Shown: piece after piece, positions 52,762-61,825 of the stretch
Position numbering within the stretch: the first letter of the stretch is position 1
How the letters are laid out: the number at the start of each line of letters is the position of its first letter
From: Saprospiraceae bacterium
Lineage (GTDB): Bacteria > Bacteroidota > Bacteroidia > Chitinophagales > Saprospiraceae
DNA: 64,000 nt
Direction of reading: 5' to 3'
Assembly (NCBI GenBank): GCA_027080725.1
Contig: JALWRC010000105.1
Location: 40,402 to 104,401, forward strand
Position numbers and translations under genes: made by a program
Notes under the pieces: generated by a model
Databases searched by the model: none
Seen by the model: the letters and a program-made list of their open reading frames with translations, nothing else
Told to the model about the DNA's origin: nothing

Positions 52762-53649
52762 ATGCCACAAGACCGGAAAAAAAGCCTGGCATTACTGCAC
52801 TTCATCGTTTTTCTTTGGGGTTTTACCGCTGTTCTGGGCAAAGGCATTCATTTAGATGCCCCGGATATTGTCTTCTACAGGATGTCAATCGCCGCGGCCT
52901 CTCTTGGTTTGTTTTTACTCTTCCGTAGGAAAACGATACGGATTGGCCTCCCGCTACTACTTCATATACTACTGGGCGGGATCCTGCTGACGACACATTG
53001 GTACACTTTTTTTGCCGCCATCAAAGCCTCCAATGTAGCCTTGACATTGGCCACTATGAGTAGTGGAGCTTTGTTTGTCGCCTTCATCGAACCCATCTTT
53101 TTTAAGCGCCGAGTGGACATTATAGAAGTGGTTCTTGGGTTTGTTGTCATCATTGGCCTTTCCCTTATATTTACAGTGGATCCCTCCTATCGAAAAGGAA
53201 TTTATCTCGCCTTGCTCTCTGCCCTCTTTGCCGCCTCCTTTACTGTCTACAATGGCAAACTCATTCGCAAAACCAATGCCGTGGTCATCTCTTTCTACCA
53301 AATCACCTTAGGAGCCATTTTGACCGGACTTGCGCTCCTTCTCAATCGCAACCAAGGGGATGCTGTTTCGATAATTCCAACCTTAAGGGATTGGATGAAT
53401 CTAATCATCTTAGGGACCATTTGCACAGCGTATGCCTTTACAGCCGGGATAAAAGTGATGCGTCATATTAGTCCTTATACAGTGGCGCTCGTCAACAATC
53501 TGGAGCCCATATATGGCATTCTACTCGCCTTGTTATTTTTTGGCAAAAGTGAGTTTATGGGGTACAGATTCTACTTGGGAGCGGGGATTATCCTCACGGC
53601 TATCGTTATAGAGGGGCGTATAAGACAACCCAAACCCAAAAGCGATTAG
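52762..53649 (+). CDS. EamA-family (DMT superfamily) transporter
   Basis: 295 residues, ten membrane helices in two five-helix EamA halves: the first half runs about 10-145, the second about 155-285. HFIVFLWGFTAVLGK and YNGKLIRKTNAVVISFYQ are typical repeat beginnings. Family members export metabolites or amino acids; the substrate is unknown. The ATG at 52762 (MPQDRKKS) avoids overlap with the PorE-like gene. It ends only four bases from the convergent fur stop. Confidence 0.85.
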   Translation: MPQDRKKSLALLHFIVFLWGFTAVLGKGIHLDAPDIVFYRMSIAAASLGLFLLFRRKTIRIGLPLLLHILLGGILLTTHWYTFFAAIKASNVALTLATMSSGALFVAFIEPIFFKRRVDIIEVVLGFVVIIGLSLIFTVDPSYRKGIYLALLSALFAASFTVYNGKLIRKTNAVVISFYQITLGAILTGLALLLNRNQGDAVSIIPTLRDWMNLIILGTICTAYAFTAGIKVMRHISPYTVALVNNLEPIYGILLALLFFGKSEFMGYRFYLGAGIILTAIVIEGRIRQPKPKSD

Positions 53650-53653
53650 TCTT

Positions 53654-54124
53654 TCACTTCATGAGGTTTGGACAGGACTTCTTCTTGCAGTCTCCATACA
53701 AGATCAAGGTGTGATGGGTGATATGAAATTGTAGAATTTCTCCCATTTGATCCTTAATTTGCTGTATGCCGGGATCACAGAATTCCAGAAGTTGTTGGCA
53801 CTGGTTACAGATGAGGTGGTCGTGTTGCTTCGCTCCAATGGTGCGCTCATAATATGCGCGGTTCTCACCAAATTGCAATTTCATCACCAGTTTAGCCTTA
53901 AGCAATAGTTCCAATGTATTATACACGGTAGCCCGGCTGATTCCCGGGGATTCTTTCAAAAGTTTAGCGTATAGTTGGTCGACTTCAAAGTGGCCCACCA
54001 TTTCATACACACATCTCAAAGTCGCCATGCGCTCCGGAGTCTTTCTCGCACCTTGCTCCTTTAGAAAAGCCAAAAATCGCTCTTCCGCCAGCTGCTTGAT
54101 ATCACTTGAGTTTTGAAATTTCAT
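53654..54124 (-). CDS. Fur-family transcriptional regulator
   Basis: About 156 residues. A winged-helix DNA-binding domain (about 10-85, ISRATVYNTLELL is the recognition helix) and a C-terminal dimerisation domain with HDHLICNQC and a CKKKSC pair that can bind structural zinc. Fur-type proteins sense iron, zinc, manganese or peroxide; which applies is unclear. The ATG at 54124 is chosen; the frame extends to 54145, overlapping rel. It follows rel directly on the same strand. Two motif copies occur here (53720, 53997). Confidence 0.9.
   Translation of the reverse strand: MKFQNSSDIKQLAEERFLAFLKEQGARKTPERMATLRCVYEMVGHFEVDQLYAKLLKESPGISRATVYNTLELLLKAKLVMKLQFGENRAYYERTIGAKQHDHLICNQCQQLLEFCDPGIQQIKDQMGEILQFHITHHTLILYGDCKKKSCPNLMK
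53997..54009 (-). repeat. Copy of dispersed 13-bp motif (TGTATGAAATGGT)
   Basis: One mismatch; read as VYEMV in the Fur-family gene. A weaker copy (GATATGAAATTGT) in the opposite orientation lies at 53720. Confidence 0.78.
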
Positions 54125-54128
54125 GCGA

Positions 54129-56354
54129 TTATAACCGGACGACATTGGTCACCCCTTTAATCTTATTTATTTTCTGAATCGCGAGGAAAAGTTGATCTGC
54201 ATTTTTAACTACCAGACTCACCTTGCCCATAAAAAAGCCCTCTTTTCCTTCAATGCTAAACGAGCGAATATTCAAGCCCAAATCGTTGGAGATAATCTGA
54301 GTCATGCGCTGGATCACTCCCGGTCCGTCATCCACTCCAATGATCTGCAAGTCAACGACAAAGTTACTACTCGTCGCGGTGGACCATTCGGCCTTGAGCA
54401 CTCTATAACCGTAATTGGCAATCATATGTGTAGCATTGGGGCAAGTGACACGGTGAATCTTTATCTCTTGATTGGCGGTTAAGTACGCGAAGACCTTGTC
54501 TCCCTGCACCGGATTACAACACGTAGCCAGAGAATGCTTGTAGGTATCTGCCGGCTCTCCGTTGATCAGCAAATTAGTCAATGGCTTCTGAAGCGACTTG
54601 GTGTCTGTCCTTTTATCTGTAACTTCTTCTGCTGGTTTGCCCTCCTGCGTCTCGACCTTTTTAGGAATCAACTTGCCGTGTTCGATATCGAAAGCTTTCA
54701 GCACTTCATTGATGTTGACCTCTTCTTGAGCAATCAAGTAATACAAATCCGGTCTTGATTTGAGCTTCAAATACTTCACCAGACAATCCACCCCTTGCTC
54801 GTAGTCCACCTTAATGTTCTTCAATTTCCGCATCAGGGCCTCCATCCCGAATTCCCCTTTTTTCCGGCGTTCCTCCTTCATTGAAGAGCGTATTTTGGCC
54901 CGTGCCTTTCCGGTGACGACCATCTTCAACCAACTCTCACTTGGCTTCTGTACCTTAGCGGTCGTCACACTCACCTGATCCCCGCTTTTGAGCTTTTGCC
55001 CCATGGGGACGAGCTTATTGTTGACTTTGATCGCGGTAGCATGATACCCCACCTCCGTATGAATCGCAAAAGCAAAATCCAAAGCGGTGGCCCCTTTTGG
55101 CAACACGATCATATCCCCCTTGGGGGTATACACATACACTTCCTCCCGAAAAAGACTGGTTTTGAAGTCGGTCACAAATTCGATAGCGTCACTGTTGGCG
55201 TTTTCCAATAGGTCCCGAATGGTGTCAAACCAGTTCTCAAAAGAATCGTGCTGATTGTTAATCCCTTTGTACTTCCAGTGGGCAGCAAACCCCTTCTCCG
55301 CTATTTCATTCATACGTGTGGTGCGTATTTGGACCTCCACATACCTTCCATCCGGACCGATAACCGTAGTGTGCAAGGATTCATACCCATTGGACTTCGG
55401 AGTGGTAATCCAATCCTTCAAGCGCTCCGGAATGGGGCGGTACACATCCGTCACCACCGAATACACCTGCCAACAAACCGCCTTCTCCTTTGACTGCTCT
55501 GTATCTATGATGATACGTATGGCAAACAAATCATATATCTCCTCGAAGGTAACTTTCTTGGTCTTAATCTTATTCCAAATGGAGGAGATAGATTTAGCCC
55601 TTCCCGTTACTTCGTATTTGAGACCAAGTTCGTCCAGTTCTTCCCTCAGAGGTCGGACAAACTCTGCGATGTACGCCCGGCGCTCGTCCTTGGTTACCTT
55701 TAGTTTATCCTTTACAAACTTGTAATTCTGTGGCTCTGTAATCTTCATACAGATGTCTTGAAACTCTGTCCGGATATTATAAAGTCCCAGCCGATGGGCC
55801 AGAGGCGCGTAGATATAAGAAGTCTCTGCAGCGATTTTTAACTGCTTATGCTGCGGCATCGCTCCAATCGTCCGCAGGTTGTGCAATCGATCTGCCATCT
55901 TTATCAAAACCACACGTACATCATCCACCAATGTGCTCAGCACCTTCTTAAAATTGGCAGCTTGCGGACTTTCGACGTTGTACAAACCATCCAATTTCGT
56001 CAAACCATCTACAATTTTGCCGACTTTGGGGCCAAACATCTCATTTATCTCCTCCTGCGTAACAGGGGTATCCTCTACCACATCATGCAGAATGGCACAG
56101 GCTATGGCAGTCGGCCCAAGACCAATCTCCTTCTTGGCGATAATCGCGACCTCCAGCGGATGGATAAAGTAAGGCTCCCCGGATTTTCTTCGTTGTTTGT
56201 GATGGGCCTGATACCCCAAGTCATACGCACGCTGCAACATATCCTGATCGCCCTCCTCCAGACGATCGAACTCTACTTCCCGCTTCAATCTTTGCCAGAT
56301 CGATTCGATCATTTCATGGTCCGCCTTACTATATACCATCGTCGATTTCTCCAT
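54129..56354 (-). CDS. Bifunctional (p)ppGpp synthetase/hydrolase (Rel/SpoT)
   Basis: 741 residues. HD hydrolase (about 40-190) with the intact HD pair in LHDVVED; synthetase (about 240-370) with TTPKSNGYESLHTTV and YVEVQIRT; TGS (about 395-455, YVYTPKGDMIVLP); a helical/zinc-finger region; and a C-terminal ACT domain. The HD motif is intact, so the protein can probably both make and degrade the alarmone. It governs the stringent response. The start at 56354 or the ATG five codons later is plausible. The fur gene follows directly. Confidence 0.93.
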   Translation of the reverse strand: MEKSTMVYSKADHEMIESIWQRLKREVEFDRLEEGDQDMLQRAYDLGYQAHHKQRRKSGEPYFIHPLEVAIIAKKEIGLGPTAIACAILHDVVEDTPVTQEEINEMFGPKVGKIVDGLTKLDGLYNVESPQAANFKKVLSTLVDDVRVVLIKMADRLHNLRTIGAMPQHKQLKIAAETSYIYAPLAHRLGLYNIRTEFQDICMKITEPQNYKFVKDKLKVTKDERRAYIAEFVRPLREELDELGLKYEVTGRAKSISSIWNKIKTKKVTFEEIYDLFAIRIIIDTEQSKEKAVCWQVYSVVTDVYRPIPERLKDWITTPKSNGYESLHTTVIGPDGRYVEVQIRTTRMNEIAEKGFAAHWKYKGINNQHDSFENWFDTIRDLLENANSDAIEFVTDFKTSLFREEVYVYTPKGDMIVLPKGATALDFAFAIHTEVGYHATAIKVNNKLVPMGQKLKSGDQVSVTTAKVQKPSESWLKMVVTGKARAKIRSSMKEERRKKGEFGMEALMRKLKNIKVDYEQGVDCLVKYLKLKSRPDLYYLIAQEEVNINEVLKAFDIEHGKLIPKKVETQEGKPAEEVTDKRTDTKSLQKPLTNLLINGEPADTYKHSLATCCNPVQGDKVFAYLTANQEIKIHRVTCPNATHMIANYGYRVLKAEWSTATSSNFVVDLQIIGVDDGPGVIQRMTQIISNDLGLNIRSFSIEGKEGFFMGKVSLVVKNADQLFLAIQKINKIKGVTNVVRL

Positions 56355-56432
56355 TGTCTAATCTATTCTTATTGTTTGCAACTATTGAAGGGGCATCATT
56401 CGTCCTACCTTTACCACTTCTTTCTACTTCTC

Positions 56433-56445
56433 TGTATGAAATCGT
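56433..56445 (+). repeat. Copy of dispersed 13-bp motif (TGTATGAAATCGT)
   Basis: Two bases from consensus, both at variable positions; intergenic, about 80 bases upstream of the rel start. Confidence 0.72.
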
Positions 56446-56846
56446 AAAGTACAGGCCAAAAAAAACTATTCTCTCTAACAATTAACAGTTTAAAATAATT
56501 TCAAATATGGGACTTTTTTTTATTTCCGCATGAAAATTCTAAATAAAATGTATCATTTCTCTTACATTTGATGTCCAAGCCTGCCAATTCCAATTATTTT
56601 AACTTATCTTTTGCTGAGCAACTTAAGTTCGCATCCCCCCACCCGCTCAGATGCTGCTAAAAACAACTCCCTCGCAATCACTCTCGTTAATTTATAAGTA
56701 AAATAAATTATAAAACAAATTATATTTTTTGAAACTGTTAAAGTTCATCCAGCAATCAAACTTTAACACTTCAAATTTGCTTTACTCCCCCCATCAAGTA
56801 GTAACTTGCCTTCCATACCCGAAGGCCCATGTTTTTTATTTTCATT

Positions 56847-57003
56847 TAGTGTCTGACAAAAACTATCAAATTTTATGAAATGAGGGATTTTGGATGAGCT
56901 TTTTCGTTTTTCGAGACGAAGTGATGCCGCGGTATCAGTGAATGGAGAAAAATAAAAAGATCGCCAAAAGATACATTTCTAATTTTGAAGAGTTTTCTTG
57001 CAT
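56847..57003. repeat. Second copy of block B of the intergenic element
   Basis: Matches 19939-20096 over about 157 bases (TAGTGTCTG at the left, TTGCAT at the right). The 46-bp palindrome of the first copy is degraded here, but the flanking bases are nearly identical. It ends 65 bases before a T9SS gene and carries a -7-like TAATTTTG (56980-56987) at the same place as in the first copy. Confidence 0.85.
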
Positions 57004-57068
57004 TCGCAACTTATATATCCGGATGATCTTAGACCTTAACATTCAAATATCATCAAAATGCTTGCCAT

Positions 57069-58424
57069 ATGAAAACACTAACCTTTCTTATTATGACACT
57101 ACTCCCCTTCTCGCTCTTTGCTCAGTGGAAGGTAACATTTAACAAACCATCTTCCAGTTTCTACACCTATCTCACAGACTGTCACGGACCGAATTGCCTG
57201 GTCCATTCTGACAAAGGTATGCTGCGCTCTACGGATTATGGGCGCACCTGGGAAATGATTCAAAATCCCATTTTTAAAGAAAGCATCTATGCAGTCAGCT
57301 TTTATGATGACACAACGGTTTATATGATATTTTTCCAAAAGGACAGCATCGATTCCCAATTGGCCGTTTCCACCGATATCGGCCAAACGTGGAGACCGGT
57401 TAAAACCCCTCTTTGTAAGTTGGGGCATGCATCCAAGATTCGTCGTCTTCCCGCCTCTAATGATCTACTGTCCATCAATTATGGAATCAATGACTATATC
57501 GCCCCGTTGGGACAAGACAGCATTTTTCATCACGTACCCTCCATACCCGGAGACCACCTTGCTCGCTTTAATTTTAAAGACGATTACACAGGATATATAC
57601 TCGCGGATGCTTCATTCCTCGAAGGTTATACACCGGGGCTCAGTCGCACAACCGACGGGGGACATACATGGAAGACGATAATTCCTACCTGGAAAGGCAA
57701 AAGGCATTTTTTTGACTTCTCATTCTTATCGCCATCGGAGGGTTATTTTACCAATTACAATGGATTGTTCTACACTTCCGATAGTGCCGGTACCATCGAT
57801 TCCATATACGGGTACTCCTTCGACAAATGGTCGCCTCCGGCTCCGAGACAAGAAGGCCCGGACCAACCATTTTATTACAACAACCCCATGCAAATGAGAT
57901 TTAACGCCTCCTGTGGAGGGCTTATCAGTGGAGGACTCTTCGATGGGAAGAACAGTCTTCTCACCCTCATTCAAGTCATTCCTTCCTCTCCTACACCCTA
58001 TCAAAAGATTTATGAAGGTCCGGGTTTCCCTTTTCACAATTTGTTGGCATTGGAGGATGGTACTTTTCTCGGCATCACCGCCAACGGGCTCATCCTCAAA
58101 TCCACAGGATGCGACTTTTCGCTTCCCGCCAATTACCCATGGGACCGGCTTCGCAATGGAACCAAGGAGCCGTATCCTTCCACCTCAGGCATTTTGAGCC
58201 CCAATCCCACCAACGGTCTGGTAACAATCCGGATGAAAGGAGGCCACCGCATCAGCGCCTACCAGTTGTTCGATTCGGGAGGAAAACGCTTGCGATCCCG
58301 ACAATTTGACCCGCCCGTCTCTCTCACCTCACTCGACATCAGAGATCAGGCCCATGGGACGTACGTCCTCCTGCTCACCTCCGATAGGGGCACTACAGAT
58401 CGCATGCTCATCGTCAAACAATGA
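57069..58424 (+). CDS. Secreted BNR-repeat protein with T9SS sorting domain
   Basis: 451 residues: signal peptide (1-17, FSLFAQ), Asp-box repeats (RSTDYGRTW, STDIGQTW, TTDGGHTW) of a sialidase-like propeller (about 30-350), and a type A sorting domain starting SPNPTNG. It should reach the cell surface through the T9SS. The ATG follows block B of the repeat element closely. No catalytic sialidase residues can be assigned. It is likely transcribed alone. Confidence 0.85.
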   Translation: MKTLTFLIMTLLPFSLFAQWKVTFNKPSSSFYTYLTDCHGPNCLVHSDKGMLRSTDYGRTWEMIQNPIFKESIYAVSFYDDTTVYMIFFQKDSIDSQLAVSTDIGQTWRPVKTPLCKLGHASKIRRLPASNDLLSINYGINDYIAPLGQDSIFHHVPSIPGDHLARFNFKDDYTGYILADASFLEGYTPGLSRTTDGGHTWKTIIPTWKGKRHFFDFSFLSPSEGYFTNYNGLFYTSDSAGTIDSIYGYSFDKWSPPAPRQEGPDQPFYYNNPMQMRFNASCGGLISGGLFDGKNSLLTLIQVIPSSPTPYQKIYEGPGFPFHNLLALEDGTFLGITANGLILKSTGCDFSLPANYPWDRLRNGTKEPYPSTSGILSPNPTNGLVTIRMKGGHRISAYQLFDSGGKRLRSRQFDPPVSLTSLDIRDQAHGTYVLLLTSDRGTTDRMLIVKQ

Positions 58425-58647
58425 GGGGACCGGCCAGGGGCTTATTCATAAGATTCGAGTGACCTAGCGAAGGGCATTCAAATGTTGAAGGAAATCCGCC
58501 GTGTGTATTACAGAATGCACTTTTTTACAACCTCATACCGCCAAGGAGGCACAGGCTCCCCCTCCTCCTCTCCTTTATAGCCTTTGCCCCTACAACGCTA
58601 TAGAACACTTGAGGGAATATAAAAACCATTAAACCTTATGTGTCCTC

Positions 58648-58694
58648 TGTGCCTTATGTGGTCCAAAAAAGTCTTTTTTACCACATTAGGCACA
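58648..58694. repeat. Long hairpin inside the second element
   Basis: TGTGCCTTATGTGGT (58648-58662) pairs with its inverted partner at 58680-58694 (one mismatch); the loop itself has A6 and T6 that can pair around GTC. Imperfect pairing extends further on both sides. Confidence 0.7.
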
Positions 58695-58708
58695 TTAGGC
58701 ACATTAGG
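58682..58708 (+). repeat. Three tandem copies of CACATTAGG
   Basis: Perfect 9-bp tandem repeat inside the second element, overlapping the right arm of its hairpin. Confidence 0.9.
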
Positions 58709-59250
58709 ACACAACTTGTGACGCCTTGGCGTTATTTGAATGTACTTATCAAAGTAAATTCTGACAGAGGGCAATAAAATCAGGATTTGGATACCTCCCG
58801 GGAAGGTTCTTTTGAATATCCAACAACGATTCACCACATAGAATGTATTCAAAAGGGTAAAAGATTTGGGATTTGTGCCGCTGAAGCGGTATTAGGGGAT
58901 GAGGTTGTGCACTCGGAGTTTGGAGTAAAATGCTGAAGAACCTTTCTTCTAATGTTCCTTTGGTGATGCGCAAGTCCTATTACTTAAAAGGCTTATTAGT
59001 GCATTTTGTCATACACCCAATCCGCCTTTCTCTACTTCATTCGATAAATTATCTCTATCTTTGCATCACAATCCTCAAAGGTGCCCATTTCCAATTCCCG
59101 AAGGTGAATGTTAACCATTTCATTCGCCTCGATTGCTTGCTTATTTTCTGTTTGCGTACCTATCACATGACACATTCATTCCCAATATAGTCTTCTCAGT
59201 GGTTCTTTGGGAAGGATGATTCGGTCTATATTTTATTAATAGTTGAAAGC

Positions 59251-60729
59251 ATGAAAATCATACGTACAATAACGAGTATTCTACTCTCTATCGCATTCTG
59301 CACTTTGGCAAGCGCCCAATTCCCCAGGGACATGCCCTACCGGAGCATTGCCCCGCCGGACATGAAATTGCCGGATTATCTCGGTCACATCATTGACCCA
59401 TCTGTACCGGACGCCATCCGGATGACCCGCGTAACGGATTATTATGCACCTTGGAAGTGGTATCCTTCCCACGAATATCCCAAGACACAGGTCTGGAATA
59501 CCGATCAAAGCCTCATCCGGATTCGTTCCTGGCGGATATTGGATGCCCGGACTTATGGAGTGGTGCAGGAGCTATCGGGAGACATTTACCCCAGTTACTG
59601 GTCCAACACCGACCCGGATTTGATATGGAGCTTCCAAGAAAATGGAGATATCAAAAAGCACGTTGTATCGTCCAATACCACTACGACAGTAGCTACCATC
59701 CCCGGATATGAGACGGTAAAGTTGGGCCCCGGTGAAGCCAACATGGATAACGACGATCATTACGTCGCACTCGTCGGCAAGGCGGGAAAAGACCTGGATG
59801 TCATTCTATTTGACCTGCAAAAATCAGAGGTCATCCATATCGAAAAACTGCCCGGGGCCTGGGGCAATGGAGACAACAGCTTTCCGGAATACATCGATTG
59901 GGTTTCGTTATCACAATCCGGAGATTATGTCGTAATCATGTGGAATCACAATACTACATCGGAAAACCACCCGTTCGGCACACACTATGGGGTGGAAGTG
60001 TACAACGCCTTGGACATGCAATTTCAAAACCGCATCATATCCTATGGCAATCACGGCGACCTCGGGTATGCGGTGGATGGACATGAAGTATTGGTACAGT
60101 TTTACGGCCTGTATGGACACGGCACGCTTTACATGCACCGGCTGGATGGTACCGGCTCCTTTGTCCTCATGACGAATAAAGACTTCGGGGTGACAGGTCA
60201 TGTCTCCTGCCGAAACCTCAACCGTCCCGGTTGGGCATATGTAGTCCACAATTCAGCAGCCCGGTCCGGACAAATGGTTGCGGTCAAATTGGATGACTCG
60301 GGATTGACCGAGCATTTTGGACATCATTTCAGCAGCAGCACCTCCTACGAAAAAGCACCGATGCCCGTCCCATCGCCCAATGGTGATAAAATCTTCTTTA
60401 GATCTGATTTTGGCGACAGCGTCAATAATGATTTGGTCTATTGTTTTGAAGCCAAAGTAGCCAATGTCACCGCGGTGCACCCCGTCGGCGAGGAGCAAGA
60501 AAGACTTCAACTCTATCCAAATCCTGCACATGACCACATACGTATAACCTGTCAGGAGTTCATCCAAAAGATCGACATATACTCTATGTCGAACACCAAA
60601 ATAAAAACCCGCTCGAATATTGACTCCAAGGAAGTGACGATCGACCTGGCAGGCCTACAAAAGGGCCTTTACTGCCTAAGGATAACCACATCCACAAGGT
60701 CGCTAATACGCTCTTTTATTATTCAGTAA
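59251..60729 (+). CDS. Secreted protein with T9SS sorting domain
   Basis: 492 residues: signal peptide (about 1-23, LASAQFP), a central region with WD40/YVTN-like strands (YPSYWSNTDPDLIWSF, MPVPSPNGDKIFFRSDF) suggesting a TolB-like propeller, and a type A sorting domain starting LYPNPAHD. It should be exported and surface-bound by the T9SS. Substrate or ligand is unknown. The start is an ATG directly before the signal peptide. Confidence 0.82.
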   Translation: MKIIRTITSILLSIAFCTLASAQFPRDMPYRSIAPPDMKLPDYLGHIIDPSVPDAIRMTRVTDYYAPWKWYPSHEYPKTQVWNTDQSLIRIRSWRILDARTYGVVQELSGDIYPSYWSNTDPDLIWSFQENGDIKKHVVSSNTTTTVATIPGYETVKLGPGEANMDNDDHYVALVGKAGKDLDVILFDLQKSEVIHIEKLPGAWGNGDNSFPEYIDWVSLSQSGDYVVIMWNHNTTSENHPFGTHYGVEVYNALDMQFQNRIISYGNHGDLGYAVDGHEVLVQFYGLYGHGTLYMHRLDGTGSFVLMTNKDFGVTGHVSCRNLNRPGWAYVVHNSAARSGQMVAVKLDDSGLTEHFGHHFSSSTSYEKAPMPVPSPNGDKIFFRSDFGDSVNNDLVYCFEAKVANVTAVHPVGEEQERLQLYPNPAHDHIRITCQEFIQKIDIYSMSNTKIKTRSNIDSKEVTIDLAGLQKGLYCLRITTSTRSLIRSFIIQ

Positions 60730-60773
60730 TGGATAGATATCGATGAGATGTCTCTTTCTGATTGGACGGTTCA

Positions 60774-61745
60774 TCAATCTTTCACCGTAATAACCACTTT
60801 CCGGTGTCCGCCATTGGCGGCATACTCAAATGCGGTCTTGCCTTCAGATAAGGGGTAAGTAGCTCCAATATCCGGTACGATTTCATACCTGGAAACAAAC
60901 TCCAACATGTCTGAAAAATCCCTTGGACTTCCCATCGTGGAGCCCATCAAATTGAGTTGCTTCCAAAAAATGACTTGAGGGGATAAGGACGGTACCGGCC
61001 CCAGGGTCCCACCGTATGAGACGATGCGCCCACCGAAATCCAGCAATTTTATCAACCGGGCATAGGGCGCCCCACCCGCACTATCGATGACCAAATCAAA
61101 ACCGTTGGCGTGTGCCTTTAGTGTCTTGTCCCATGCCTCCGTCTCCCTATAATTTACGCCTAAGGTCGCCCCGAGCTGCAGGGCCTTCTCCAAGTGCCGG
61201 TTATTGCTCGATGTGACATAGACGTCCGCTCCGGTAGCCAGGGCAAATTTCATCGCAAGGTGGGCTACTCCTCCTCCGATACCCGTAATTAACACGCGAT
61301 CAGACTTAGACAATCCGCCCCGGGTAAACAATGCGCGCCATGCTGTGACCCCTGCCAATGGCAAGGCCGCGGCCTCCTGAAAATTCAAATGCTTGGGTTT
61401 GGGATAAATATTAGCCGTTGGGACGAGCACCTGCTCTGCAAAGCTCCCATCCGTCGGCATACCGAGGATATGGAAGGCTCGACTTTGAAAACGGGGATCA
61501 TCGCCCCAGTCCAATCCGGGATTGACAACTACCGGAGCACCATCGACATAACCGGAGGCATCTGACCCAAGAATGACCGGCAACCGGATGCCGGCATACA
61601 TCCCCTTAGTAATCCATATATCACGTCGATTAATCGCAGCACAACGGACATCTACCACGGTCCATCCCGGTTTTGAGGTGGGCCTGGGATAGTCTTCCAC
61701 ATATTCCAATCCGTGCTCCAAATCTTTAAGTACTAACGCCTTCAT
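60774..61745 (-). CDS. MDR-family oxidoreductase (zinc-binding dehydrogenase/quinone oxidoreductase-like)
   Basis: About 323 residues: GroES-like N-terminal domain (about 20-120) and Rossmann domain with ITGIGGGVAHLAMKFALA. The catalytic-zinc ligands (Cys, His-Glu) of true alcohol dehydrogenases are not in the usual places, so it is closer to the zinc-free quinone oxidoreductase/enoyl-reductase branch. Substrate unknown. The ATG at 61745 is preferred; a TTG lies one codon upstream. A copy of the motif (60877) gives RYEIV. Confidence 0.88.
   Translation of the reverse strand: MKALVLKDLEHGLEYVEDYPRPTSKPGWTVVDVRCAAINRRDIWITKGMYAGIRLPVILGSDASGYVDGAPVVVNPGLDWGDDPRFQSRAFHILGMPTDGSFAEQVLVPTANIYPKPKHLNFQEAAALPLAGVTAWRALFTRGGLSKSDRVLITGIGGGVAHLAMKFALATGADVYVTSSNNRHLEKALQLGATLGVNYRETEAWDKTLKAHANGFDLVIDSAGGAPYARLIKLLDFGGRIVSYGGTLGPVPSLSPQVIFWKQLNLMGSTMGSPRDFSDMLEFVSRYEIVPDIGATYPLSEGKTAFEYAANGGHRKVVITVKD
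60877..60889 (-). repeat. Copy of dispersed 13-bp motif (GGTATGAAATCGT)
   Basis: One base from consensus; coding strand of the oxidoreductase gene, read as RYEIV. Confidence 0.8.
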
Positions 61746-61825
61746 CAATAAATATTGGTAAAAACAGGTATAAGAACATCACAAAATCTGACCGCGCCTG
61801 TCACATCTTGTGCAGAATAAGAAAA

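Larger units (their letters stand above)
56355..57068. other. Long AT-rich intergenic region between rel and a T9SS gene
   Basis: 714 bases without a convincing gene. It contains an intergenic copy of the 13-bp motif (56433), block B of the repeat element (56847-57003), and a TAATTTTG box (56980-56987) inside that block about 82 bases before the T9SS gene. The middle is strongly AT-rich. No tRNA or CRISPR was seen. Confidence 0.6.
58501..59018. mobile_element. Second MITE-like element with related inverted ends
   Basis: Left end GTGTGTATTACAGAATGCAC (58501-58520) and right end (58999-59018, complement GGGTGTATGACAAAATGCAC) match at 17 of 20 bases in inverted orientation. These are the same terminal words as in the element at 19807-20206. 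An internal hairpin lies at 58648-58694 with a three-copy 9-bp repeat (58682-58708). The interior is otherwise different from the first element and encodes no recognisable transposase. Confidence 0.45.
58425..59250. other. Intergenic region between two T9SS genes
   Basis: 826 bases. Most is the MITE-like element (58501-59018). The right part contains TATCTTTG at 59056-59063, a -7-type box about 190 bases before the next gene. No convincing gene was found; a short minus-strand open frame at 58749-58973 has no family motif. Confidence 0.55.

Noticed and set aside
58749..58973. 74-residue minus-strand frame in the second element
   Set aside because: No recognisable transposase or other motif; it ends inside a repeat-rich stretch, so coding is not supported.
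2291..60889. Explanation of the 13-bp word as a shared peptide motif (RYEIV/WYEMV)
   Set aside because: The same DNA word is read as HFI, FHT and ISY in other genes and occurs in untranslated gaps, so the conservation is at DNA level.
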